64,000 nucleotides of DNA, taken from positions 237,208 to 301,207 of the forward strand of contig JAVJSF010000010.1 of NCBI GenBank assembly GCA_040219555.1. The letters are read 5' to 3'. The notes below the pieces were generated by a model. The model had not been told where the DNA came from, made no database searches, and worked only from the letters and a program-made list of their open reading frames with translations. Position 1 is the first letter of the stretch; each line of letters begins with the position of its first letter. This DNA is from JAVJSF01 sp040219555. Lineage in GTDB: Bacteria > Actinomycetota > Thermoleophilia > Miltoncostaeales > Miltoncostaeaceae. Below, piece by piece: positions 8,657 to 15,266 of the stretch. A program made the translations under genes and the position numbers.

Positions 8657-9592
8657 ATGGTCAGGATTGCGGTGGTCGGGGCCAGCGGCCTCATCGGCGG
8701 TGCGCTCGCGCGCGCGCTCCTGGCGCGCGGCGACGAGGTGGTGGCGGTGTCCAGGTCCGGGGCCACCGGCATCGAGGGCGTGGAGGACGTCCGCTGGGAC
8801 CCGGCGGAGGGCTCGCCCCCGCCCCCTGCGGTCACCGACGTGGTCGACGCGGTGGTCAACCTGGCGGGCGCCCCCCTGGCGGAGGGGCGATGGACCGCCG
8901 AGCGCAAGCGGCTCATCCGCGAGTCCCGCGTGCAGACCACCACGCTGCTGGCGCGGGTGATGGGCGGGCAGGGCGCCCCTCAGACCCTCATCAACGGCAG
9001 CGCCGTAGGGTACTACGGGGTGGAGCACGGCGATGAGGAACTACGCGAGGACGCCGCGCCCGGCGACGACTTCCTGGGCCGCACCTGCGTCGCCTGGGAG
9101 GAGGCCACCGCGGGTGCCGCCAGACGCGGGGCGCGCGTGGTCCTGGTGCGCACCGGCCTGGTGCTCGATCCCGACGCCGGCCTCCTGCCGCGCCTGGTCA
9201 CCGCCACCCGGCTGATGGCCGGCGGCCCGCTGGGCGGCGGGCGCCAGTGGATGCCTTGGATCCACATCGACGACGAGGTGGCGGCGCTGCTGCGCGCCAT
9301 CGACGACGACACCATCGCGGGCCCGCTGAACGCCTGCGCCCCGAACCCGGTGCGCCAGCGCGAGTTCGCGCGCACCCTGGGCCGGGTGCTGGGCCGGCCG
9401 GCGGTGCTGCCGGCGCCTGCCATCGCCCTGCGGCTGGCGATGGGGGAGATGAGCACCCTGGCCCTCGACGGCCAGCGCGCCGTCCCGGGGGTGCTGTCGG
9501 CCGCGCACGGCTTCAGCTTCCGGTACCCGGAGCTCGAGGCGGCGCTGAGGGCCGCCCTCGGCCGCGAGGAGGAGGACGCCGGGGAGGAGTAG
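8657..9592 (+). CDS. TIGR01777-type NAD-dependent epimerase (SDR39U1 family)
   Basis: 311 aa. It belongs to the extended/atypical short-chain dehydrogenases of TIGR01777 (YfcH/SDR39U1 group), a soluble Rossmann protein whose substrate is unknown. Landmarks are the dinucleotide motif VVGASGLIGGALAR at the N-terminus, VVNLAGAPLAEGRWT, LINGSAVGYYG carrying the active-site YG, and PWIHIDDEVAALLRAI. The C-terminal half ends with the DUF1731-like GFSFRYPELEAALRAAL. ATG 8657 sits 4 nt after the reductase stop, so the two are probably cotranscribed and translationally coupled. A hairpin follows the stop codon. Confidence 0.9.
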   Translation: MVRIAVVGASGLIGGALARALLARGDEVVAVSRSGATGIEGVEDVRWDPAEGSPPPPAVTDVVDAVVNLAGAPLAEGRWTAERKRLIRESRVQTTTLLARVMGGQGAPQTLINGSAVGYYGVEHGDEELREDAAPGDDFLGRTCVAWEEATAGAARRGARVVLVRTGLVLDPDAGLLPRLVTATRLMAGGPLGGGRQWMPWIHIDDEVAALLRAIDDDTIAGPLNACAPNPVRQREFARTLGRVLGRPAVLPAPAIALRLAMGEMSTLALDGQRAVPGVLSAAHGFSFRYPELEAALRAALGREEEDAGEE

Positions 9593-9595
9593 CGC

Positions 9596-9612
9596 GGCTC
9601 CGGGCAGGAGCC
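9596..9612 (+). terminator. Hairpin after the epimerase gene
   Basis: A GGCTCC arm (9596-9601) and a GGAGCC arm (9607-9612) flank a 5-nt loop, starting 4 nt after the epimerase stop. There is no T-tract, which is usual for high-GC actinobacterial terminators. It could separate this operon from the nuclease gene. Confidence 0.45.
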
Positions 9613-9639
9613 TCCGGGGCCGGCGCTACCCTGCACGGC

Positions 9640-10452
9640 GTGAGCGATCCATGGAGTGGGCGCGCCGGGGTGCGCGCGGTGGTGGCGGTGGCGGTGGCGC
9701 TGGCCTTCGGTTCCGGCTGCGCCGGCGGTGGTGCTGAGGACGGCGCGGACGGCGGCCCGGACCGCGGCGACGCGGCCGTGGTGGCCGACGCCCTGCGGGC
9801 AGGCGACGGCGTGCTCGACCTGACGGGGACCGTGAGCCGGGTGGTGGACGGCGACACCGTCCAGGTGCGGGTGCGCGGCGAGGATGTCGTGGTCCGCCTG
9901 GTGGGCATCGACACGCCCGAGACCCGCCATCCCCAGCGGGGGGTGGAGTGCTTCGGCCCCGAGGCGTCCGCGCGCGCGGCCGGACTGCTGCGCGAGGGGT
10001 CTACGGTGCGCCTGCGCAGCGACCCCACCCAGGACGTGCGCGACCGCTACGGCCGCCTGCTGGCCCACGTCTACAACGGCCGTGCCGCCGGAGCCGACTC
10101 GGTCAACCTGCGGCTGGTGGCCGAGGGGATGGCGCGCGTCTATGTGTACGACGGGGTCCCGTTCACCCACGTGGAGGCGTTCCGGCGGGCGGAGCGCCGC
10201 GCGCAGGACGCCGGCGAGGGGCTGTGGGGGCCGCCATGTCGCGGGGGCACCGAGCGGCCCCAGGGCGCGCCGGCGACCGCCCCGGCCGGCCGCGACGGCG
10301 AGTGCGACCCGGCCTACCGGGGCGCGTGCGTGCCGCCGTACCCGCCCGATGTCCAGTGCGGTGACGTGCGCCGGGTGGTGACCGTGGTGGGTCCCGACCC
10401 CCACCGCCTGGACGGCGACGGCAACGGGGTGGGTTGCGAGGGCTACCGCTGA
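9640..10452 (+). CDS. Secreted thermonuclease (SNase family) with Excalibur domain
   Basis: 270 aa from GTG 9640. Residues 1-27 are a signal peptide ending in a possible lipobox (GSGC at 24-27). The SNase domain covers about 60-200. It has VVDGDTVQVRV (Ca2+ site), the catalytic RLVGIDTPET block (Arg86, Glu94) and the second arginine in YGRLLAHVY (Arg139). The C-terminal 45 residues form an Excalibur-like Ca2+-binding module ending LDGDGNGVGCEGYR with paired cysteines. The predicted role is extracellular or wall-associated Ca2+-dependent nucleic acid degradation. I chose the start that keeps the signal peptide; the frame remains open upstream inside the epimerase gene. Confidence 0.88.
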   Translation: MSDPWSGRAGVRAVVAVAVALAFGSGCAGGGAEDGADGGPDRGDAAVVADALRAGDGVLDLTGTVSRVVDGDTVQVRVRGEDVVVRLVGIDTPETRHPQRGVECFGPEASARAAGLLREGSTVRLRSDPTQDVRDRYGRLLAHVYNGRAAGADSVNLRLVAEGMARVYVYDGVPFTHVEAFRRAERRAQDAGEGLWGPPCRGGTERPQGAPATAPAGRDGECDPAYRGACVPPYPPDVQCGDVRRVVTVVGPDPHRLDGDGNGVGCEGYR

Positions 10453-10453
10453 G

Positions 10454-10475
10454 GGCCGGTCAGGTGGGACCGGCC
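10454..10475. terminator. Bidirectional hairpin between nuclease and convergent small gene
   Basis: Perfect 8-bp arms GGCCGGTC (10454-10461) and GACCGGCC (10468-10475) with a 6-nt loop lie between two convergent genes, in a position to terminate both. Confidence 0.5.
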
Positions 10476-10488
10476 GGGCGGCGGCGGC

Positions 10489-10755
10489 CTACTGGGCCGG
10501 CGGCTCCGGGAAGGCCCGCTTGAGCTGCCCCTCGACGGTGTGCCAGGTCTCGCTCACGTAGGTGGTGGCCACGTGGTAGCGGGCCCCGGGCAGCACCCGG
10601 GCCAGCTTGATCTGCTCGGGGTCGCCACCGTGGCGCAGGTCGGCCACCATGGCCCGGTAGTCGTCGACCATGTTGGACATCTCGAAGTGCTTGATCTGGA
10701 TGCTCGTGAGAGCGTCCTCGATCACCTCGAACGGGTCGCGATCGTCAGTGCTCAT
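10489..10755 (-). CDS. Small hypothetical protein
   Basis: 88 aa beginning MSTDDRDPFEVIEDALTSIQ. I do not recognise the family. It is acidic at the N-terminus, mainly helical by eye, and has no signal peptide or membrane segment. A His/Met-rich stretch (IKHFEMSNMVDDYRAMV) sits in the middle. It lies between the thermonuclease (convergent) and the tRNA-Ala gene (divergent), so it is the last host gene before the prophage. Codon use looks like that of neighbouring host genes, and the start is the only plausible one. Confidence 0.6.
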   Translation of the reverse strand: MSTDDRDPFEVIEDALTSIQIKHFEMSNMVDDYRAMVADLRHGGDPEQIKLARVLPGARYHVATTYVSETWHTVEGQLKRAFPEPPAQ

Positions 10756-10812
10756 GAGGCGGCGTGCCTTCCCTCGGCTCCGGGCGCGGCGATGCTACCG
10801 TACCGCGCTCGC

Positions 10813-10885
10813 GGGGGATTAGCTCAGTTGGGAGAGCGCCTGCTTTGCAAGCAGGAGGTCGTCGGTTCGATCCCGTCATCCTCCA
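10813..10885 (+). tRNA. tRNA-Ala (anticodon TGC)
   Basis: A 73-nt cloverleaf with acceptor GGGGGAT pairing with ATCCTCC (one G-U pair) and discriminator A at 10885. The D arm is GCTC...GAGC. The anticodon stem CCTGC/GCAGG encloses loop TTTGCAA, with TGC at 10846-10848. The T arm contains GGTTCGATCC. CCA is not encoded. Its 3' two-thirds is the phage attachment core, so the prophage insertion regenerates an intact tRNA here. Confidence 0.97.
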
Positions 10886-10889
10886 TCCC
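10844..10889 (+). repeat. attL: Left attachment-site core (tRNA 3' end)
   Basis: Identical over 46 bp to 46547-46592. It begins in the anticodon loop (TTTGCAAGCAGG) and extends 4 bp past the tRNA end. Identity stops abruptly on both sides: C versus A before it, G versus A after it. The integrase gene begins 99 bp further in. Confidence 0.95.
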
Positions 10890-10937
10890 GTAGCCATCAG
10901 GGTTATCGGGGTCGCCGCCAGAGGCGAGTAGAGAAAG

Positions 10938-10956
10938 TGCCGTAAGAAGTGCCGTA
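10938..10956 (+). promoter_or_regulatory. Paired TGCCGTA boxes, candidate integrase arm-type sites (left)
   Basis: TGCCGTA at 10938-10944 and again at 10950-10956, a 12-bp period. They lie 48 bp inside the left att core and 32 bp before the integrase start. The same paired boxes with the same 12-bp spacing and orientation recur inside the right end at 46419-46437. Tyrosine integrases of lambda/L5 type bind such arm sites through an N-terminal domain. Confidence 0.55.
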
Positions 10957-10988
10957 GCCGTGGCGTCGGTAGGAGTACGCTTGCGTCC

Positions 10989-12290
10989 ATGGCCAGCCTG
11001 ATCCATGAGCCCGAGCGGCCCCGCAAGCCTTGGCGCGTGGACTGGACCCAGCGCGATGGCGGGCGACCCACCAAGCGCTTCCGCACCAAGGCCGAAGCGC
11101 AGTCGTGGATCACCCACCTGCGGCGCGGTGCGGCGGCCAGCGATGCGCGGATGCGGCTGGCCGACTGGATCGAGCGCTGGATGCGCACCCACGGCCCGGG
11201 ATGGGCGGCCAAGACCCTGGACGAGCGGGTGTGGCACTGCGGCCGGCTGATCGCGCCGGGTCTCGGGGCGATGGCCATCGGCGAGATCACCCGGCCCGAT
11301 GTGCGGGTGTGGCGCTCGGACCTGCTGGCGCGCGGGCGCACGCCGAAGGTCATCAACCACTCGGTGCGGGTTCTGTCGGCCGCGCTGGGGGCCGCAGTCA
11401 ACGATGACGTCCTGGGCGCCAACCCGTGCCACGGGCTGCGCCCGCTGCCCGAGCCGCCCGTGGACCGCGATCCCGCGACCCTGGTCGAGGTCGAGGCGCT
11501 GCGGGCCGAGCTGGAGGATCCGCACGACCGGCTGGTGGTGAGCTTGATCGCCTACGCGGGTCTGCGCCCCGGGGAGCTGCGCCGGCTGGCCTGGCGCGAT
11601 GTGCGCCCCGCGGCGCTGTTCGTGCTGCGGGCCGCCGACGAGCTGGGGCGGGCCAAGACGACGAAGTCGGGGAGCACCCGCACGGTGCCGATCCGCACGC
11701 CGCTGGCGGAGGACCTGGAGGCGGTGCCGCGCCGGGGGGGCGGCGATCTGGTGGTGCCGCGCACGACCCGCTGGGATAACTGGACATCGAGGGTCTGGCG
11801 CCCCGGGCGCCACCGGGCCGAGCACGAGGCGCCGCCATATGCGCTGCGCCACACCTTCGCCTCGCTGTCGATCGCCGAGGGCAAGACCGTGTTCGAGGTG
11901 GCGGCGCTGCTGGGGCACTCGACGCCGACGCTGACGATGCGCACCTACGGTCACCTCTTCGCCGAGGCCCAGATCGGTGAGGACCAAGACATGGCGGCCG
12001 CCGCGCTGCAGGCGCGCGAGCAGGCCCCGAAGAGCGTCCGCGAGCGCGCCGCGGCGCGTGAGGGGGTGCTGGCGGTGCTCGGGACCGAGCCGCGGGGGCT
12101 GGCCGAGATCTCCGAGCGGGCCGGATTCGAGCCCGAGCGCACGGCGCGACTGCTGCTGGTGCTGGTCGAGGAGCGCCGGGTGCGTCGGCAGGAGCGCGGC
12201 GGGCGGACGGTGTACGTCCTGGCGGGCGCCGGCAGAGGGCGGGGCGGGACTCATCGTGAGGACTCGATCTCTGAGGCGACCGCCGCATAG
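10989..12290 (+). CDS. int: Tyrosine-recombinase integrase with C-terminal winged-helix-like extension
   Basis: 433 aa from ATG 10989. It catalyses site-specific integration and excision at the tRNA-Ala att site. The N-terminal 55 residues (WRVDWTQRDG, then KRFRTKAEAQSW) resemble the AP2-like/arm-binding domain. A SAM-like core-binding domain spans about 56-150. The catalytic domain runs from 160 to 330 with Arg193 (GLRPGELRRL), Lys around 223-226, Tyr284-Arg287-His288 (YALRHTF), His310 (LLGHS) and the nucleophile Tyr320 (MRTYGHL). The box II histidine is thus replaced by Tyr284. About 85 further residues after the catalytic domain look like a winged helix (VLAVLGTEPRGLAEISERAG, then LVEERRVRRQERGGRTVYVL), which is not standard. 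The 3' end overlaps the excisionase-like gene by 40 bp, antisense. Confidence 0.95.
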   Translation: MASLIHEPERPRKPWRVDWTQRDGGRPTKRFRTKAEAQSWITHLRRGAAASDARMRLADWIERWMRTHGPGWAAKTLDERVWHCGRLIAPGLGAMAIGEITRPDVRVWRSDLLARGRTPKVINHSVRVLSAALGAAVNDDVLGANPCHGLRPLPEPPVDRDPATLVEVEALRAELEDPHDRLVVSLIAYAGLRPGELRRLAWRDVRPAALFVLRAADELGRAKTTKSGSTRTVPIRTPLAEDLEAVPRRGGGDLVVPRTTRWDNWTSRVWRPGRHRAEHEAPPYALRHTFASLSIAEGKTVFEVAALLGHSTPTLTMRTYGHLFAEAQIGEDQDMAAAALQAREQAPKSVRERAAAREGVLAVLGTEPRGLAEISERAGFEPERTARLLLVLVEERRVRRQERGGRTVYVLAGAGRGRGGTHREDSISEATAA

Positions 12291-12532
12291 CGGGCCTCGT
12301 CGTGGGAGCGTGGACGGGCGCGCGGGCGGGGGCGGGGCGGGATGGGCGCCCACGTGGTGGGCAGGTCGGCGCGCGAGATCAGGTAGCGCCCGGCCACCAG
12401 GCGGGCGGGCAGATCGCCACGGCGGATCATCCGCTGCACCGTCGCCAGGCAGCAGCGCAGCTCCTGGGCGGCCTCGGCCGTGGTCAGGTGCTCGGGCCGG
12501 GTGTCGGCCCCGTGGATGACGACCCGTGCCAT
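12251..12532 (-). CDS. Excisionase-like helix-turn-helix protein
   Basis: 93 aa. The core LTTAEAAQELRCCLATVQRMIRRGDLPARLVAGRYLISRADL is a MerR/excisionase-type winged HTH (helix_turn_helix_17 style) covering residues 16-58. The tail is Pro/Arg-rich. Such proteins act as directionality factors for phage integrases or as small regulators. Here the gene ends 40 bp inside the convergent integrase gene, which supports a functional pairing and possible antisense interference. It is also the last gene of the early minus-strand operon direction, 46 bp after the neighbouring gene's position. The Xis role is inferred from domain plus location. Confidence 0.7.
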   Translation of the reverse strand: MARVVIHGADTRPEHLTTAEAAQELRCCLATVQRMIRRGDLPARLVAGRYLISRADLPTTWAPIPPRPRPRARPRSHDEARYAAVASEIESSR

Positions 12533-12578
12533 CAGGCCGCGGGGGGCGGTGGCATCGACGCTGTCGGGGCGCCCGGCA

Positions 12579-12977
12579 CTAGCGCACGACCTCGCTGCGG
12601 TGGCGCACGATGTGCCCGTCGCGCTGGCCGGCGACCTCGCGGGCCTCGGTCAGGTCGGCACAGGGGATGCTCACCATGTGCCCGTCGGAGCCGATGGCGC
12701 GCACGATGAAGGTGTCGGAGGGAGCCGGCGGCTCGGCACGCTGCTCGTGCAGCTGCTCGGCCACCAGGAGCGCCAGCTCGTCGAGGGCGATCTCCGGGGT
12801 GGGCCCCGAGGCGCGCAGCGGGTGGTGCAGGCCGCCGCCGGCGGCGCTCGCCAGCCAGCCGCCGGATGCCGCGGGCCCGAGCAGCAGCTCCCAGGAGCGC
12901 TCCTGGATGGCGTCGAGCAGCGGGGCGAGGGCCGCGCCGGGCTCGGCCGGCGCGGGGGTGGTGATGGTCATGCTCAT
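12579..12977 (-). CDS. Hypothetical early phage protein
   Basis: 132 aa. I chose ATG 12977 because it overlaps the upstream stop in an ATGA junction, as throughout this operon. The frame is open much further upstream, but that part overlaps the DUF2303 gene. No known domain is evident. The N-terminal 30 residues are Ala/Pro-rich. The middle is helical (LDAIQERSWELLLGP, then IALDELALLVAEQLHEQRAEPP), and the C-terminus is a small beta segment (TFIVRAIGSDGHMVSIPCADL) followed by a basic tail. It is likely cotranslated with the DUF2303 protein. Confidence 0.6.
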   Translation of the reverse strand: MSMTITTPAPAEPGAALAPLLDAIQERSWELLLGPAASGGWLASAAGGGLHHPLRASGPTPEIALDELALLVAEQLHEQRAEPPAPSDTFIVRAIGSDGHMVSIPCADLTEAREVAGQRDGHIVRHRSEVVR

Positions 12978-13822
12978 GGCTGGCCCGCCCACACCGTCAG
13001 ATCGCTCTCCTCGGCGAAGGAGCGGCGCATGTCCTCGATGGCGGCCTCCAGGGTGTCCTGGGGGCGGGTGAGCACGTAGCCGATGCTGAGCTTGCCCTCG
13101 CGCATCCGGTAGCGCAGCCGGGCCTGGACACGGAACGCCTCGCTGCCCTCGAAGGGGCGCAGGGCGAGGGTGAACTCGCTCGGGATCTCCAGCTCGCCGG
13201 TGGCGCCGGCGTTGGCGTCGATGTCCTGCTCGTAGCGCAGCTGCACCCGGCCGTCGAGAAGCCGGTTGGCGGAGCGAAATGCGGTGGTGGTGGAGGCGTT
13301 GAAGGTCTGGGCGATCTCCAGCAGGACCGCGCCGGCGGGCTCCACGATCTCGGGGATGCTGACCTCGATGTGCTCGGCGAAGGTCGTCTGGTCGCCCACG
13401 GTGCCGCTGAGGTGGGTCCAGCGCTTCCACTCGTCGGTGAGGCGCGGGCTGAGGACGGCCACGTGCGCGCCCCAGGCGGGTGCACCGGGGCCGTGGTCGT
13501 CGAGGATCACGGTGATCCGGCCCGACTCGGTGTCGCACCAGGCGGTGGTGTGATCGCCCTTGTGGCGGTTGACGTAGCCGGCCAGGTCGGCGGCGGTGAA
13601 GAAGGTCCGTCGCTCGTCGATCTTTCGCGGCGCGGTGCGCAGGCGCTCGGTGTCGAGGATCAGGGTGCTGATGGCGCCGTTCGAGGCGGTCTCCACCACC
13701 ACGAGCGTCTGCTCGGGGTCGATGGCGCGCAGCTGCAGCTCGGCCATCGTGGCGCGCCGCGCCTCCTCGGCCACCACCGCGGCGTCGCCGCGATCGGACG
13801 CACTGTCGAAGTCGTGGCTCAT
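12974..13822 (-). CDS. DUF2303 (YfdQ-like) phage protein
   Basis: 282 aa. It matches my memory of the DUF2303 family, whose E. coli member YfdQ is encoded by a cryptic prophage. Characteristic stretches are EIAQTFNASTTTAFRSANRL, QLRYEQDIDANAG, ELEIPSEFTLALRPFEGSEA and ARLRYRMREGKLSIGYVLTRP. The biochemical role is unknown. The genes commonly sit in early or replication regions of temperate phages. No membrane segment or signal is present. ATGA overlaps occur at both ends (stop over the start of 12977; start over the stop of the gene before), so translation is coupled. Confidence 0.8.
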   Translation of the reverse strand: MSHDFDSASDRGDAAVVAEEARRATMAELQLRAIDPEQTLVVVETASNGAISTLILDTERLRTAPRKIDERRTFFTAADLAGYVNRHKGDHTTAWCDTESGRITVILDDHGPGAPAWGAHVAVLSPRLTDEWKRWTHLSGTVGDQTTFAEHIEVSIPEIVEPAGAVLLEIAQTFNASTTTAFRSANRLLDGRVQLRYEQDIDANAGATGELEIPSEFTLALRPFEGSEAFRVQARLRYRMREGKLSIGYVLTRPQDTLEAAIEDMRRSFAEESDLTVWAGQP

Positions 13823-14175
13823 CGGGTGTTCTCCTTGGACTCGCGGATGGGTGTGGGCCCGCCCGCCTCGCGCAGGGGCAGCTCGGGCTGGCGCGGGTCA
13901 TTGCGCGAGAGCCGGCCGCCGTCTCCGGCGAAGAAGAGGGCCTCGGGGTTGTTCGCCGCCGGCCGCTTGAGGGCGGTCGAGTCGGTGATCAGGACCGCGT
14001 TGCCGCCCTTGGCGGCGGGCTTGATCTTCACCGTGAAGCTGAGTGAGCCGGCGCGGCCGCTCTCCATCACCGCGCTGGTCAGATCGGCCAGGGCCTCGGT
14101 GAGCTCGTGGTGGGCGTCCCCGCCGCGCAGGGCCAGCAGGAACTGGGTGAAAGGCGTAGGTGCGTCGTCGGCCAT
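13819..14175 (-). CDS. Hypothetical protein, usual partner of DUF2303 genes
   Basis: 118 aa, overlapping the DUF2303 start by 4 nt (ATGA). Structure by eye: an N-terminal helix (FTQFLLALRGGDAHHELTEALADLTSAVM), a strand pair SLSFTVKIKPAAKGGNAVLITDS, and a Pro-rich acidic/basic tail. I recall small proteins with a SFTVKIKP-like strand beside DUF2303 in other phages, but the function is not known to me. Coupling suggests the two products are made in similar amounts. Confidence 0.6.
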   Translation of the reverse strand: MADDAPTPFTQFLLALRGGDAHHELTEALADLTSAVMESGRAGSLSFTVKIKPAAKGGNAVLITDSTALKRPAANNPEALFFAGDGGRLSRNDPRQPELPLREAGGPTPIRESKENTR

Positions 14176-14177
14176 GG

Positions 14178-14642
14178 TCAGGCCTCCTCGGTGTCGGGCG
14201 GGGTGGTCAGGTGGTAGGTCTGGCCGCGGGAGGCGCCGTTGGGGCCGGGCGTGGTGTGCACCAGGCCGCGGTTCACCAGGCCGGCCAGCACGACCGACAC
14301 CTTGGACATGGGCAGCCCCAGGTATTCGACGAGCTCCGTGCTGGTGGCCCCGTCCTCGCGATCGCGAAGGGTCGTGAGGATGAAGTCGGGCAGACCCCCA
14401 GGCTTGATCGCCCCGTCCTTTCGTGGACCAGGCCGCCGGCGCCTACTCGAGGTATCGATGCCGAGCGCCCGGTAGCAGTCGTCGACGCGCTCGGCGGCGG
14501 CCGCGATGTGGCCGGGGAGCGCATCGGCGAGCAGCAGGAGCTTGGCGTGTTTCGCCACGGCCTCAAGCAGCGCATCGAGATCGGCCTCGCGGCCGTTGAT
14601 CGCGACGTTGTCGGCCGGGGCGCGGGCGGGCGGGCGCGACAT
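14178..14642 (-). CDS. Phage early protein with C-terminal winged-helix domain
   Basis: 154 aa. Residues 20-60 form a leucine-rich helix pair (LDALLEAVAKHAKLLLLADAL), followed by a basic linker SSRRRRPGPRKDG. The last 65 residues resemble a winged-helix DNA-binding domain (LPDFILTTLRDREDGATSTELVEYLGLPMSKVSVVLAGLVNRGLVHTT). It could be a regulator of the early operon or a DNA-modifying accessory factor. Its stop lies 2 nt before the next start, and its ATG shares one base with the upstream stop (TGATG). Confidence 0.6.
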   Translation of the reverse strand: MSRPPARAPADNVAINGREADLDALLEAVAKHAKLLLLADALPGHIAAAAERVDDCYRALGIDTSSRRRRPGPRKDGAIKPGGLPDFILTTLRDREDGATSTELVEYLGLPMSKVSVVLAGLVNRGLVHTTPGPNGASRGQTYHLTTPPDTEEA

Positions 14643-14887
14643 CAGGCCCCCTTCTCGTGAAGGTCGAGCGCGAGCGCCCGCAGGGCCTCGCGCAGAGTGG
14701 CGCCCTCGCCGTGGCCGGGCTCACGGGCGAGCAGGCCCGACGCATGCGCGCTGGCGCGCACGGTCGAGGAGGGCGTGAGGCGGATCTCGACGCGGATCCC
14801 GCGGCGGCGCATGGCGGCCTCCAGGGCTTCGATCGCCGAGCCGCTGGGTGCCGGCGCCGTGGGCGGGTGGGGCGTGGGTCTGCTCAC
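14642..14887 (-). CDS. Small hypothetical phage protein
   Basis: 81 aa from GTG 14887, which overlaps the upstream stop as GTGA; an upstream in-frame start at 14914 would lengthen it slightly. The first 20 residues are Pro-rich, then IEALEAAMRRRGIRVEIRLTP suggests a helix-strand pair, with a C-terminal helix TLREALRALALDLHEKG. No known domain is evident. Confidence 0.5.
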   Translation of the reverse strand: MSRPTPHPPTAPAPSGSAIEALEAAMRRRGIRVEIRLTPSSTVRASAHASGLLAREPGHGEGATLREALRALALDLHEKGA

Positions 14888-14976
14888 CAGGGGCGCTCCA
14901 CGCTGGTCGCCCACCAGGCGGCGAGGAATATAAGAAGCAGCGCCACGATCAGCGCGAGGGCGGCGCCGACGGTCAT
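14884..14976 (-). CDS. 30-aa single-span membrane microprotein
   Basis: ATG 14976 to stop 14884, with ATGA upstream and GTGA downstream overlaps, so it is locked into the operon. The product is almost entirely one hydrophobic helix (MTVGAALALIVALLLIFLAA) with a short WWATSVERPW tail. A small phage membrane protein is likely. Its role (superinfection exclusion, lysis timing or other) is unknown. Confidence 0.55.
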   Translation of the reverse strand: MTVGAALALIVALLLIFLAAWWATSVERPW

Positions 14977-15266
14977 CGCCGCCCCCCTCGCCGGACGTAG
15001 CCGTAGCTGTAGCCGTGGGGCGAGTAGGGGTCGCGGTCGCGCTTCGGGTAGCTGTGCGGGGCCTCGCTCAGCCCATCGTTCGCCGCACACTCGCGCCGAC
15101 AGGCGTCGGAGCAGACGATGGTGATCGCTGCGCGGTTGCCGTCATCCTCGTCGGCCCACGACCCGTGCCACTGCCAGCCGTCGACCCACACAGAGTGACG
15201 GCCACACCAGTCGCAACGCCAGATGCGCGGTCGGTCCGCGCCGGTCGAGAGGGCTTCGAGCGTCAC
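14973..15266 (-). CDS. Small zinc-finger-like phage protein
   Basis: 97 aa from GTG 15266 (GTGA overlap with the DUF5131 stop). Paired cysteines CDWC (residues 18-21) and, about 25 residues later, CSDACRREC form a likely zinc-binding site of treble-clef style. The C-terminus is Tyr/Arg-rich (YSPHGYSYGYVRRGGRR). Nucleic-acid binding is plausible. No exact family is recognised. Confidence 0.6.
   Translation of the reverse strand: MTLEALSTGADRPRIWRCDWCGRHSVWVDGWQWHGSWADEDDGNRAAITIVCSDACRRECAANDGLSEAPHSYPKRDRDPYSPHGYSYGYVRRGGRR

Noticed and set aside
12978..13901. Minus-strand extension of the small early gene at 12579
   Set aside because: It overlaps the DUF2303 gene in another frame and is low-complexity Arg/Ala; the ATGA junction at 12977 is the natural start.
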